This document shows, piece by piece, positions 45,594 through 58,853 of a DNA stretch of 64,000 nucleotides; the first letter of the stretch is position 1, and each line of letters opens with the position of its first letter. Position numbers and translations under genes: made by a program. The stretch spans positions 30,447,506 through 30,511,505 of the forward strand of contig CM057155.1 of NCBI GenBank assembly GCA_029962745.1. Reading direction: 5' to 3'. Source of the DNA: Echinometra lucunter. Taxonomy: Eukaryota > Echinodermata > Echinoidea > Camarodonta > Echinometridae. The notes beneath the pieces were generated by a model that ran no database searches, was not told the DNA's origin, and saw only the letters and a list, made by a program, of their open reading frames with translations.

Positions 45594-46060
45594 CCAGGAT
45601 GCTACAAAATTTTATGTTAATACTTGCCCAAACAAGCAACAATAAAAAAAATGCTAAAACTGTTTTCCTATATTCCTCATTTCATCCCAGGATACTACAA
45701 AATTTCATGTTAATACTTGCCCAAACAAGCAACAACAAAAAAATTCCTAAAACTGCTTTCCTATATTCCTCATTTCATCCCAGGATACTACAAAATTTGA
45801 TGTTAATACTTGCCCAAACAAGCAACAATAAAAAAAATGCTAAAACTGCTTTCCTATATTCCTCATTTCATCCCAGGATACTACAAAATTTCATGTTAAT
45901 ACTTGCCCAAACAAGCAACAACAAAAAAATTCCTAAAACTGCTTTCCTATATTCCTCATTTCATCCCAGGATACTACAAAATTTGATGTTAATACTTGCC
46001 CAAACAAGCAACAAAAAAAACACACAAAAAAAATCCTAAAACTGCTTTCCTATATTCCTT
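45594..46060. repeat. 93-bp tandem repeat, five units
   Basis: Units start at about 45595, 45688, 45781, 45874 and 45967. Two unit types differing at ATGC/TTCC before TAAAACTG and ACAATAAAAA/ACAACAAAAA alternate, suggesting growth by a 186-bp dimer. As 93 is divisible by 3, a 149-codon frame stays open; I treat it as spurious. Confidence 0.9.
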
Positions 46061-46584
46061 ATTTTTTCTTCTCACATGAAAAGGAGTATGAATATTTTGA
46101 TTCACCCATTATGTTATGTTAATGTAACTTAAGTGGTCAGAGCAGATTTACACTGTATTAGATGAAGGGTGCCTTTAGATACCACAGATTTGTTGCTTTG
46201 AAATTTCCAGACGAAGTTGCCTTATTGGGCAAGTGATATCCAAATTCATTGGTCCATCTGAAAATTGTGGTTGCCCTAGGACATCAGGTGAGTCGTCCTG
46301 TAGCATCCACACTGAGGTATGGTGATGTGATGTGAAGAAAAGCTTTGGATGGCAAGTTGGGATTTTAATCCAAGCATCAATATTCACACACATTTTTCCT
46401 ACCTAGTTAGGACCATAGAGGTTAGGACATGGTAGTCTCCTAATGAAACAAGAGAGGCAAATGACATGAATTTTCCTGCAATATTACTGGCGATTGTGTA
46501 CCACCCCTCCCCCTTCCTCATGACTTCCTTAACTTTTATGTAGTTTCATACAGAAGCATAAATAGTACCAATAAAAAGAGACTT

Positions 46585-47095
46585 CATGAAGCCTTTAGTC
46601 TTGCATCAAGGTAGAATGAGTTTAAATCTGCTCTAAATACACACTTATTCAAAATATATTTTAAGGCTCTGTCACATATTAGCGAATGGAGCCAACGAAT
46701 GCCTAGCGAACAGCCATTTTTCGGAAAAGTCCAGATACGCTCAAATACGCTCGAATTCTTGGCCACAATATGGTTCTAAATTTTTTAATACAAAATCGGC
46801 ACCAGCGTATCTCTGCCAACACCTACAAACAGCTAACGAATACCACGTACGTCAAACGTATCACGAATGAATGGCAACGAACACGAACGCATGTCCAATT
46901 TTTCAAATCGTTAGGCATTCGTTAGCTCGATTCGTTAATATGTGACGGGGCCTTTGGTTCAACAAAGTGAACTCAGTGATCTATCTTCTCTTTATTTTCT
47001 TTTTCTCCAAAGGCACATAGGGACATACAGTGTACCTGTGTATTGTGTTATGCGCTATACAAAAACTGCTCATCATTACTATTATTAATATGACA
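46585..47095 (+). mobile_element. LINE 3' fragment split by a MITE
   Basis: GAGTTTAAATCTGCTCTAAA reads FKSALNTHLFKIYF, a typical LINE C-terminal sequence. It is interrupted at 46664-46952 and resumes to end in TATGCGCTATACAAAA followed by ATT-type triplets, the same style of 3' end as the LINE at 41180. Confidence 0.55.
46664..46952. mobile_element. MITE with GGCYCYGTCACATATTARCGAAT termini
   Basis: A 289-bp insert whose first ~45 bp (GGCTCTGTCACATATTAGCG, CGAATGCCTAGCG) recur inverted at its right end (CGTTAGGCATTCGTTAGC, AATATGTGACGGGGCC). Its interior is CpG-rich, with repeated ACGAA motifs. It splits a LINE fragment, so it is younger than that LINE. Confidence 0.68.
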
Positions 47096-47404
47096 CTGTA
47101 AAAGGCAAGATGAGTGCAATACAAAAAGCTTCATTATGCCTTTGCCTACGGCACATATTCAAGGTCATATACTATTGATCATTCATAAACCAGCTACATG
47201 AAACTATGCATGTACAGGCTACATGTATCCTTTAATACATTAAATGTATCAATAGGCAATTAACTGAAACTGAAAGAAATGAACAAGATTACATTGTAGT
47301 AGCACATATAGATTTCATTTTCACATTCTTTCATGAGAAAATTTATCATTTGTTCCATCCTTCATTATTACTGGGTAACCAAACACAGCTGCAATAAACT
47401 CATC

Positions 47405-47790
47405 ATGAATGAATGACTACCTTTGGAGAAACTGCACCATCTTAACTGACCTTGATTAGTAATCTCAGCATAATTTCTCCTCTAAAATATTTCATTTTGA
47501 AGATAACAACACTGGTATTCTGAGACCATTTCTTATCTAAGATTTCATCTTCAGCTTACCTCAGTCTCTTTAATACTACCTGCATGCCTATTACACTTCT
47601 AGTAATAATGAATGACTACCTCTGGGGAAAGTCTACCTGTCTAAACTGAACTCGGGTAGAAGTCTGTGCATAGTTCCATTTTCAAGATAACAACACTGGT
47701 ATTCTTAGACCTCTTCTTTTCCAAGACTTTATCCTCATTATCTTGGTCTCTTAAAGCCTGCACGCCTATCGCAGATGGACGTACACCTTT
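47405..47790. repeat. Two-copy ~200-bp tandem duplication
   Basis: AATGAATGACTACC begins both copies (47408 and 47609), and each contains AGATAACAACACTGGTATTC and a following GACC/CTTCT/TTTATC block. Copies are diverged. Immediately downstream of fbf1. Confidence 0.6.
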
Positions 47791-48275
47791 TTAAACTTCC
47801 CATTGAAAACAGTTTTTCATCAAACCTGTACCAAAGAAATCTGAACATAGAGAACTCTTCCCTGTAAAAGCAGCCTTTTGCATCTCCTCTGTGCAGTCTT
47901 TATATCTAGATAATAATATTAATAATACTGGTTTCTTAGAAGGTGCTTTAACAGTATAAACTGACCAAGGGGCTAACAGCCCCATGTACATGTATCATTA
48001 CCCCAGTTATTGGATTCAATTCCTACTCCACACATCAATGTGCATATTTTCCACTCCTTGGGGAGCATTCCAGCCAAATGTCCATTTTACAGGTGCGCAC
48101 ATGCTAATCCTATCACATTAACCTTTGCATCCTACAAGGCATTACTAGAGTACAAACCAGGAAGTTCATTATAAGGAATACCAACATTAGTTGTGAGGCA
48201 AAAATACTTTTAAAACCACTGGTTCAGTTGAATTGCACCAGGTTGATTGCATAGTTACTTTTACTTGAGTGGATT

Positions 48276-48353
48276 CTACATGATAGCTGGTACTCTATGG
48301 GAAGTATTCAGGGATTCCAAATATGATGTCTCTTCTTCCAAGAACTCTTTGTC
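48276..48353 (-). CDS. fbf1: fbf1 terminal exon with stop
   Basis: 26 codons including [23 protein letters not shown] and VPAIM. The acceptor CTCCTTTTTCTCTTGCAG is excellent. Joined after WKLAAEK it reproduces the FBF1 C-terminal block at the right distance from the end. It is separated from the previous exon by a 4.5-kb intron holding the minisatellite. Confidence 0.85.
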   Translation of the reverse strand, partial: DKEFLEEETSYLESLNTSHRVPAIM

Positions 48354-51300
48354 CTGCAAGAGAAAAAGGAGGAGAAAGAAGCAAACAACTAACCACATTA
48401 AAAAAACCCCCACCTTTTCTGGGCAATTAAAGGTTGTTCAGATATGAGGCGCCATTGGGGTGCCACAAACCCCGCAACATATTACTGTACAAGTCAATGG
48501 GGTATGAGGCGACGAAAAAATATCGCCGAGGCAGGACACATTTTTTCTGCTGCCTGGCTGCAAAAAAAAAATGCCCTCAAATCAAATTCCTAAAAAGTTA
48601 GCGCAAAACATGTTGTCATGAGATTGTCTGCACAAGTTTTAACAAAGTTCTCTTTTATTTGAGAGTTGACGTGTTAATGCGTGCTCATTAACAAAAGTGG
48701 CGCCACAATGTCACGCCATATCTGAATACTAAAAATTTTGTGGTGCCACAAAGTCACCTCATATCTGAACACCCCTTTATACTTCACAGATGATAAGATT
48801 GTCTAGTTTTCATTCAAGTGCACATGATATAACATGACCTGTATGAATTTCTTTTCCTGCCTCCATCTATCATGTGCATCAGAATGCCCTCGTCTCTTTC
48901 CTGGCAATAGTGAATGATATCAATAGGCCTCATGCCAGTGGCATCTCTGAGCCAAGAAAGGTTAATCATTTGTTGTCATTTTGTACCATGTCCTTCAATA
49001 ATTCCTATGTAACATGATTCACCATGACAATTCATATTTCCTGCTTGACACATGATTTAACGTAACATAAACATATTCTTACTTCCTGCCTTACATGTTT
49101 ACAAGTATAAAAGTGGTACAGAAGCACTCTGTATGATATTGATTTAACATAACATAAACATATTCTTACTTCCTGCCTTACTTGTTTGCAAGTATAAAAG
49201 TGGTACAGAAGCACTCTGTATGATATTGATTTAACGTAACATAAACATATTCTTACTTCCTGCCTTACTTGTTTGCAAGTATAAAAGTGGTACAGAAGCA
49301 CTCTGTATGATATTGATTTAACGTAACATAAACATATTCTTACTTCCTGCCTTACTTGTTTGCAAGTATAAAAGTGGTACAGAAGCACTCTGTATGATAT
49401 TGATTTAACGTAACATAAACATATTCTTACTTCCTGCCTTACTTGTTTGCAAGTATAAAAGTGGTACAGAAGCACTCTGTATGATATTGATTTAACGTAA
49501 CATAAACATATTCTTCCTTCCTGCCTTACTTTTTTGCAAGTATAAAAGTGGTACAGAAGCACTCTGTATGATATTGATTTAACGTAACATAAACATATTC
49601 TTACTTCCTGCCTTACTTGTTTGCAAGTATAAAAGTGGTACAGAAGCACTCTGTATGATATTGATTTAACGTAACATAAACATATTCTTCCTTCCTGCCT
49701 TACTTGTTTGCAAGTATAAAAGTGGTACAGAAGCACTCTGTATGATATTGATTTAACGTAACATAAACATATTCTTACTTCCTGCCTTACATGTTTACAA
49801 GTATAAAAGTGGTACAGAAGCACTCTGTATGATATTGATTTAACGTAACATAAACATATTCTTACTTCCTGCCTTACTTGTTTGCAAGTATAAAAGTGGT
49901 ACAGAAGCACTCTGTATGATATTGATTTAACGTAACATAAACATATTCTTCCTTCCTGCCTTACTTGTTTGCAAGTATAAAAGTGATACAGAAGCACTCT
50001 GTATGATATTGATTTAACGTAACATAAACATATTCTTACTTCCTGCCTTACTTGTTTGCAAGTATAAAAGTGGTACAGAAGCACTCTGTATGATATTGAT
50101 TTAACGTAACATAAACATATTCTTACTTCCTGCCTTACTTGTTTGCAAGTATAAAAGTGGTACAGAAGCACTCTGTATGATATTGATTTAACGTAACATA
50201 AACATATTCTTACTTCCTGCCTTACTTGTTTGCAAGTATAAAAGTGGTACAGAAGCACTCTGTATGATATTGATTTAACGTAACATAAACATATTCTTAC
50301 TTCCTGCCTTACTTGTTTGCAAGTATAAAAGTGGTACAGAAGCACTCTGTATGATATTGATTTAACGTAACATAAACATATTCTTACTTCCTGCCTTACT
50401 TGTTTGCAAGTATAAAAGTGGTACAGAAGCACTCTGTATGATATTGATTTAACGTAACATAAACATATTCTTACTTCCTGCCTTACTTGTTTGCAAGTAT
50501 AAAAGTGGTACAGAAGCACTCTGTATGATATTGATTTAACGTAACATAAACATATTCTTACTTCCTGCCTTACTTGTTTGCAAGTATAAAAGTGGTACAG
50601 AAGCACTCTGTATGATATTGATTTAACGTAACATAAACATATTCTTACTTCCTGCCTTACTTGTTTGCAAGTATAAAAGTGGTACAGAAGCACTCTGTAT
50701 GATATTGATTTAACGTAACATAAACATATTCTTACTTCCTGCCTTACTTGTTTGCAAGTATAAAAGTGGTACAGAAGCACTCTGTATGATATTGATTTAA
50801 CGTAACATAAACATATTCTTACTTCCTGCCTTACTTGTTTGCAAGTATAAAAGTGGTACAGAAGCACTCTGTATGATATTGATTTAACGTAACATAAACA
50901 TATTCTTACTTCCTGCCTTACTTGTTTGCAAGTATAAAAGTGGTACAGAAGCACTCTGTATGATATTGATTTAACGTAACATAAACATATTCTTACTTCC
51001 TGCCTTACTTGTTTGCAAGATAAAAGTGGTACAGAAGCACTCTGTATGATATTGATTTAACGTAACATAAACATATTCTTACTTCCTGCCTTACATGTTT
51101 ACAAGTATAAAAGTGGTACAGAAGCACTCTGTATGATATTGATTTAACGTAACATAAACATATTCTTACTTCCTGCCTTACTTGTTTGCAAGTATAAAGT
51201 GGTACAGAAGCACTCTGTATGATATTGATTTAACGTAACATAAACATATTCTTACTTCCTGCCTTACTTGTTTGCAAGATAAAAGTGGTACAGAAGCACT

Positions 51301-54300
51301 CTGTATGATATTGATTTAACGTAACATAAACATATTCTTACTTCCTGCCTTACTTGTTTGCAAGTATAAAAGTGGTACAGAAGCACTCTGTATGATATTG
51401 ATTTAACGTAACATAAACATATTCTTACTTCCTGCCTTACTTGTTTGCAAGTATAAAAGTGGTACAGAAGCACTCTGTATGATATTGATTTAACGTAACA
51501 TAAACATATTCTTACTTCCTGCCTTACTTGTTTGCAAGTATAAAAGTGGTACAGAAGCACTCTGTATGATATTGATTTAACGTAACATAAACATATTCTT
51601 ACTTCCTGCCTTACTTGTTTGCAAGTATAAAAGTGGTACAGAAGCACTCTGTATGATATTGATTTAACGTAACATAAACATATTCTTACTTCCTGCCTTA
51701 CTTGTTTGCAAGTATAAAAGTGGTACAGAAGCACTCTGTATGATATTGATTTAACGTAACATAAACATATTCTTACTTCCTGCCTTACTTGTTTGCAAGT
51801 ATAAAAGTGGTACAGAAGCACTCTGTATGATATTGATTTAACGTAACATAAACATATTCTTACTTCCTGCCTTACTTGTTTGCAAGATAAAAGTGGTACA
51901 GAAGCACTCTGTATGATATTGATTTAACGTAACATAAACATATTCTTACTTCCTGCCTTACATGTTTACAAGTATAAAAGTGGTACAGAAGCACTCTGTA
52001 TGATATTGATTTAACGTAACATAAACATATTCTTACTTCCTGCCTTACTTGTTTGCAAGTATAAAAGTGGTACAGAAGCACTCTGTATGATATTGATTTA
52101 ACGTAACATAAACATATTCTTACTTCCTGCCTTACTTGTTTGCAAGTATAAAAGTGGTACAGAAGCACTCTGTATGATATTGATTTAACGTAACATAAAC
52201 ATATTCTTACTTCCTGCCTTACTTGTTTGCAAGTATAAAAGTGGTACAGAAGCACTCTGTATGATATTGATTTAACGTAACATAAACATATTCTTACTTC
52301 CTGTCTTACTTGTTTGCAAGTATAAAAGTGGTACAGAAGCACTCTGTATGATATTCATCTGGAAAATCTGCTAAAATTTGTAGAAAACCAAGCCAAGAAT
52401 TTCCACAAGAATTTAATGAATTATTTTTTCTCCATTTCAGCAACTACAATATTTGTGTTGAACCTAATTCCCATTCATATGTAGTAGTGTATACACAAAG
52501 CTGACTGATTCTGCCACAAAAAATCATTCTGTGACAGATAAATCCACAAAATACAACATTTAAAACATGACATTTCTCAATATACATGCATGTTTCCAAA
52601 ACATTTCACAAGTTGGGTTCTACCTTGATTGGTGTATCCAAAATTAAGAAAATAAAAAAATTCATTTGTTTTCATGCCTCCTTCAACTTTTACCAAAATG
52701 TGCATCACATTTGCATGGGGCAGCTCCAGAATTGGTAAGAGGGCAAGGGCCTAATCCCCCAAATTGAGACAAGCCCTCCCCTTCCCCTTCAGGGGGTCCA
52801 ATGCATACCCCAAAGAACCCCTCCCTCCCCCCATAAGCACCTGCTTTACTGGGTATTTTGCTCTCAGTATACAAATGAATGTTGATTACCTTTTCTGCAG
52901 CCAGTTTCCAGACATTAACAGTCCTGTCATGTTCTGCTTGAGAGAGAATATTGTCCACCATGTGTGGTGACATAGGGTCAACCCCTGGAAAGAATGAAGA
53001 GGTCATGACCCCTCCTGCAGGACCTGCTGACATCGTCATGGGGATGAACGGGTTGGACGGACGAGCCTGTGTATGCCTGGGTACTGCGTATGAAAGGGGG
53101 CAAAAGGATGGGTTGAACGACAGATACTCCTACTGCCAGTGATCTAAATTGCAATTTTCCGCACTGACCATATTTCTAAATGCAACTACTGACCAAACCA
53201 TTGCTTAACATTCAGTTTTATATGCAACAAAATAAAGTCCTGAGAAAATTTCTGATCACTAGAAGAAGATGAAGAAGAAGTACTGATGAATATGATAACG
53301 ATGGTAACGATGATGATGGTAACGATGATGATGGTAACGATGATGATGGTAACGATGATGATGGTAATGATGATAGTAACGATGATGATGGTAACGATGA
53401 TGATGGTAACGATGATGATGGTAACGATGATGATGGTAACGATGATGATGGTGATGATGATGGTAACGATGATAATGGTAACGATGATGATGGTGATGAT
53501 GATGATGGTGATGATGATGATGGTGATGATGGTGATGATGATGGTGATGATGATGGTAACGATGATGATGGTAACAATGATGATGGTGATGATGATGGTA
53601 ACGATGATGATGGTAACGATGATGATGGTGATGATGATGGTGATGATGATGGTAACGATGATGATGGTAACGATGATGATGGTAACGATGATGATGATGG
53701 TAACGATGATGATGGTAACGATGATGATGATGGTAACGATGATGATGGTAACGATGATGATGGTAACGATGATGATGGTAACGATGATGATGATAACGAT
53801 GATGGTAAAGATAATGATGGTAACGATGATGATGGTAACGATGATGATGATAACGATGATGATGGTAACGATGATGATGGTAACGATGATGATGGTAACG
53901 ATGATGATGGTAACGATGATGATGGTGATGATGATGGTGATGATGATGATGGTGATGATGATGGTAACGATGATGATGGTAACGATGATGATGGTAACGA
54001 TGATGATGGTAACGATGATGATGGTGATGATGATGATAATGGTAGTGATGGAGGTAGTGATGATGGTGATAATAATAATGATAGTAATGACAATAATGAT
54101 GATGATGATCATGATCATGATGACTATGATGATCACTAAGTCATTCAATGAAAAAAGCCAATCAATGGATACCCACTTCAAAATATTTCTGATGGAGTTA
54201 GGCAACTATTTCCATAATGTTATCAGAAACACTACTGTTTTGAGCAAGAGTTGTACCTATTAACATTTGAAAAACATGGAATTTCCCTTTTCACATAAAG

Positions 54301-57300
54301 TTCACATTTATCAATCCATGCACATATCTTCATATCTTTTTTTTTTTTTAAAAGCACACACACAAAAATCTCATATCTAAGACTTACTATGAATATTCTG
54401 CAAAGACAATGAGGAAGCACACTGCTGGCATAGCAATGACCCAGCTGACCTCTCCAGTGACCTTTGGTTCTCAGCTATTTGCATCCTGTCCTCTGAGATC
54501 TTCCTTTCTGTTGCTCTCAGCTCTTCCAATTGATGCTCAAGAGCCTGAAACAAAAGGATAATTGAAATAGTAGCATCATTTTATTGTAGCGATGATGAAA
54601 ACATTACATGTGATATTGCAATTCAAGTCCCCCTTACATGCAAATGGGCTTCAAATCAACCATAACAGTCTCTCTAGTAAGTCCGACTACAACATCAAAT
54701 TATCGACACTAAGCCCCTTGTCCATTTTGTTTCTTTAGGTGTCACTAGGATTTGTTCAGCTACCAATATACCAGTCAGCCGCACTGATTACCACCTTCAC
54801 TCATTTTTCCCACGGACAGTATGAACATGGGATGTGCTTCCATCTGACATCATTAATGCCCCCTCAGTAGAAGCCTACCACCACCATCTGGCGGTGAGGC
54901 TGGCGGCGTAGGAGAAGCCGTCATGTATTTTTACTTGCACCTGGAAGCACCTGGAAGCACTTCAATTCAGTTTACTGTTTTTTTTGTTTTTTTTAATGCA
55001 ATATGTGCACCTGACCTGCACAGCAGCGCACAGCCTACAATAATCTTCAGTTCTAGTGAAGGACGTGGGCTTACCATGAAGAACAAGAAAAAGAAGAATA
55101 CAGGGAAGCAAAACAAACCTATTGAAGTACAGAATTCCCTCATTCCTGTAAGTTTTACATTTAAATCACATCATTCCTGTAACCAATGGTTTGATAAAAC
55201 ATCTGACCTGTTTCCTGGCTGTGTGTTGTCCCTCTATCTTGCGTGCCTTGACCAGCGCAGTCTCACCCTCCTCCCTAACTCTGACCGCATCCCCAACCAT
55301 CCCCTGAAGCTCTCTGGAGCGCGCCTGCAGCGAGTCCCCTAGCTGCTGGAGCCTGGCTTTCTCCTGCTGAAGCTCATCCTGCTGTTTTTCAAGCTCCTGC
55401 CTCCGTTGCTCCAGGATGCTCTTCTCCTTGCGGAGAGACTCTCTGCCGAGGGACAGCTGGAGCCTCTCGGCTGACAGACTCTCTAGTGTGCCTTCCCTTG
55501 TGGCTTGTTCCTGACAGAGGGAAAGAGAAAGAGGAAAGTGAGATCAAGAGATAATTAAGAAAATTTAAGGTGGATCATCTAATTACTCTATCTAATGGAT
55601 TTTTAATGACTTAAGACTCTGTATTAATCAAATGCGATTCTTTATAATTTAGGGCCCTGGAGCATTTCATTTCTGTAGGATCTAGAATAGGGCTTTTTGG
55701 TTTGTGATGAAAATTCAGACTTTAACTGTGTGCAAGCACAATCAAATATCTGCTTCAATTTTGGTGCTACAAATGGTATGGGGAAAAAAAAGCCTTGTAC
55801 AGATATGACGTGACAAATCCTGGGGATTTTTTTTGGTGTAGTAAATGAATGCCATATGAGGTGGCAAAAAGCTGTGGATCAATTAAATTCTTGAAAAGTT
55901 AGTGCAAAATATGATGTCATTAGTTTGTCTGCGCAACTTTTGACAAAAAATCTCTTTTATTTGAGTGTTGATGCGTTAATGCGCATTTTTAACACAAGTG
56001 GTGTGGTTTGCCGTGCTATATAACACCGCGGGGGGATTGTCATGGGGGGTTATCACGTCATATCTGAACAAGCCTTAATAACCCTTTAACACATGAACAG
56101 GTAGCAGCATCATTCTTTACATTGGGTTTTGCAGAGGTGCAAACCCAGAAACCATATCATCTTAAGAATAAATAACAACTTTCGAGCTATTGCATTACCT
56201 GAGAAGCTTTGGTCATTTCTTCTTTCATCTTGGCTTCCCATTCTCTCCTTGATGCAGCAAACTGAGCGCGCTCAGTCGCAAGAGCTTTCCGCTCCTCCAT
56301 GCACCGTCCCATGATGCTTTGCTGTTCAGTCAAAACAGCATTCTATATAAACAGACATGAAACTTAGTAATAATCATTGATGATCAAATGAAGATAGATT
56401 GTACTAATTAGCTACCATAAGGACAATTTTTCAACGTACCGTACCACTGCCACTATCACTATCCCTACCATGTTACCTTGGCTTGTTGTAGCTGGCTGGT
56501 CTGACATCACTTTTCTTTCATCCTCCAACATTTACAAAAGGCAAGTCAACTTGATCTACCACTATCACTACCACTACCATTATCACTACTACCACTACTA
56601 CACTATACATGATACCTTGGCTTGATGTAGAGATGCTTGTTCTGTGGCTAGCTGGTCTGACATCACTTTTCTTTCTTCCTCAATTATTTTCATAGGCTGG
56701 TCAACTTGATCCACCACTACCACTACCACTACCACTATCACTGCTACCACTTCTACACTATGCATGATACCTTGGCTTGTTGTAGAGATGCTTGTTCTGT
56801 GGATAGCTGGTCTGACATCACTTTTCTTTCTTCCTACATCATTTTCAAAAGGCTGTTCAACCTGTATTACCTTTACCACTACCACTACCATTACCTCTAC
56901 CTCTACCACTACCACTACTACTACCACTATCTCTACCACTACCATTACCACTACCACTACTACTACCACTATCTCTACCACTACCATTACCACTACCACT
57001 ACCACTACCACTATCTCTACCACTACCATTACCACTACCACTACCTCTACCACTATTACCACTACCACTACCACTACACATCGTACATACCTGCCAACCC
57101 TGACAGCCAAGAAAAAGGAACGAATTATTAAGAAATTTTTAAAATATAAACATTGCTAAATTTCCTATTCAATATTACAGACAAATTTGTACGAAAATAG
57201 GAACATATGGGTTGAAATAACAATTTTCTTTCCCCCCCAAACAGGAATTCCTATTTAATAGGAACAGTTGATGCATGATACCTTGGCTTGTTGTAGAGAT

Positions 57301-58441
57301 GCTTGTTCTGTGGCTAGTTGGTCTGACATCACTTTTCTTTCTTCTTCCATCATTTTCTGAAGGCTGCTTAACTTGTTCTGCTCCTGACGTAATCGCCATC
57401 TCTCCTGCATGACCAATAGTAGACATTGTGTATTCCAATGAAATAAATTACACTACCTTGATAAGGATGATGACAGACTGTTAGATCAACAGTTTTAGGG
57501 TAACCATGTCCTTTGATATTTTATATTCTCAGTTTCTTGCTATCATGATTTACCCCACATAATCATTTCCATTGTTTTGCATTGGAAATAGAAATGGAAA
57601 GGAAAATGAATGAATTTAATGACTTAGTTGAAGTGTGAAATGTTGAGTGAAAATTGTTTGTTTCATTGACAGGTGTGAATCTAAATATTTCCTATGGACA
57701 TAGAATTCACGATAGAGGTAAATTTCTTAGTTTCTCAAAGAAAAATAAAGACCTCTATCATCTATAACAGTGCAAATACATTGTTCAGTCCTCATATTCG
57801 TTAGCAGTATTTGCTGCTCATCGCTTGTAAAGGCTAACTAGCAGGGATGAAGTGCTTTATTCTCAATTTCTAGCTCAACATAGGGCTTTATACTCCATAT
57901 AAAATTCAGTTTACTGATGACAGCTTAGTTCCTTAACTTAAAATTTCAAATATTTTTGCTACCTTTTTCAGATGTATGAAATATTGTAACATTACATAAT
58001 ATAAAAATACTGATGCATTACCTCATCTAGTTGTATATTCTGCTCCTTGATGTGTGTTTCCAGTCTAGATACTGTGGCCTGTAACCGCTCTCGTTCCAAG
58101 CTCATAGTAGCCTCCTGCTCTTCCAACCTTCTCTTCATCCTCTTTGTCTCCTCCTCTCTCTCCCTAACCTCTTGGAGACGGTTGTCAAGCTGGGATTGAT
58201 GCTGGTCTGAAACCCTTCCCTAAAGGATAGATATAATTCAAGTTCTTTATTCATTGTAAGAGAACAAAAATTTCAAAAAGCTTGATGACAAACACAAATT
58301 ACAAGATTCTATCTATCAGAAATCAAACTATGAGTAATTATTTGTTCTACAGAAGTTTAAAAACCATGCATCTCTTCAAAAATGCTGCTAATTCTCAGAT
58401 CTTAAAACTATACATTATGCAGATCTATCTATATATCTATA

Positions 58442-58472
<31 letters not shown>

Positions 58473-58481
58473 ATATCTATA

Positions 58482-58520
<39 letters not shown>

Positions 58521-58589
58521 TTATATATCTATATATCTATATATCTATCTATCTATCAATCCATCCATCCATCCATCCATCCATTTATC

Positions 58590-58656
<67 letters not shown>

Positions 58657-58709
58657 CTATCAATCCATCCATCCATCCATTTATCTATCTATCTATCTAT
58701 CTATCTTTC

Positions 58710-58740
<31 letters not shown>

Positions 58741-58801
58741 CTATCTATACTATCCATCTATCTATCTATATATCTATCTATCCATCCCTTTATCTATCTA
58801 T

Positions 58802-58853
<52 letters not shown>

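Larger units (their letters stand above)
56551..57080. repeat. CCACTA hexanucleotide blocks
   Basis: Blocks of CCACTA/CTACCA at about 56551-56605, 56710-56755 and 56870-57080 separate the fbf1 exon copies. Spurious Tyr/His, Thr and Val frames run through them. Confidence 0.93.

Noticed and set aside
45590..46039. 149-codon frame with 31-residue repeats
   Set aside because: Five 93-bp tandem units; no homology, start context or splice support.
49032..50954. 640-codon minus-strand open frame of repeated [14 protein letters not shown] units
   Set aside because: It is the translation of the 87-bp minisatellite; the unit is divisible by three, so stops are absent by chance of one unit. It lies wholly in an fbf1 intron and ends where 1-bp deletions occur.
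49052..52356. CRISPR-like array
   Set aside because: There are no unique spacers; the whole 87-bp unit repeats, and the context is a eukaryotic intron.
53186..54263. Open frames of 339, 325 and 291 codons (Ile/Thr/Val, Met, Ser/Pro)
   Set aside because: All are readings of the 12-bp GATGATGGTAAC repeat on both strands.
54923..55342. 139-codon plus-strand frame
   Set aside because: Mostly antisense to the fbf1 exon at 55208-55510 plus a LINE remnant; codon pattern fits the minus strand.
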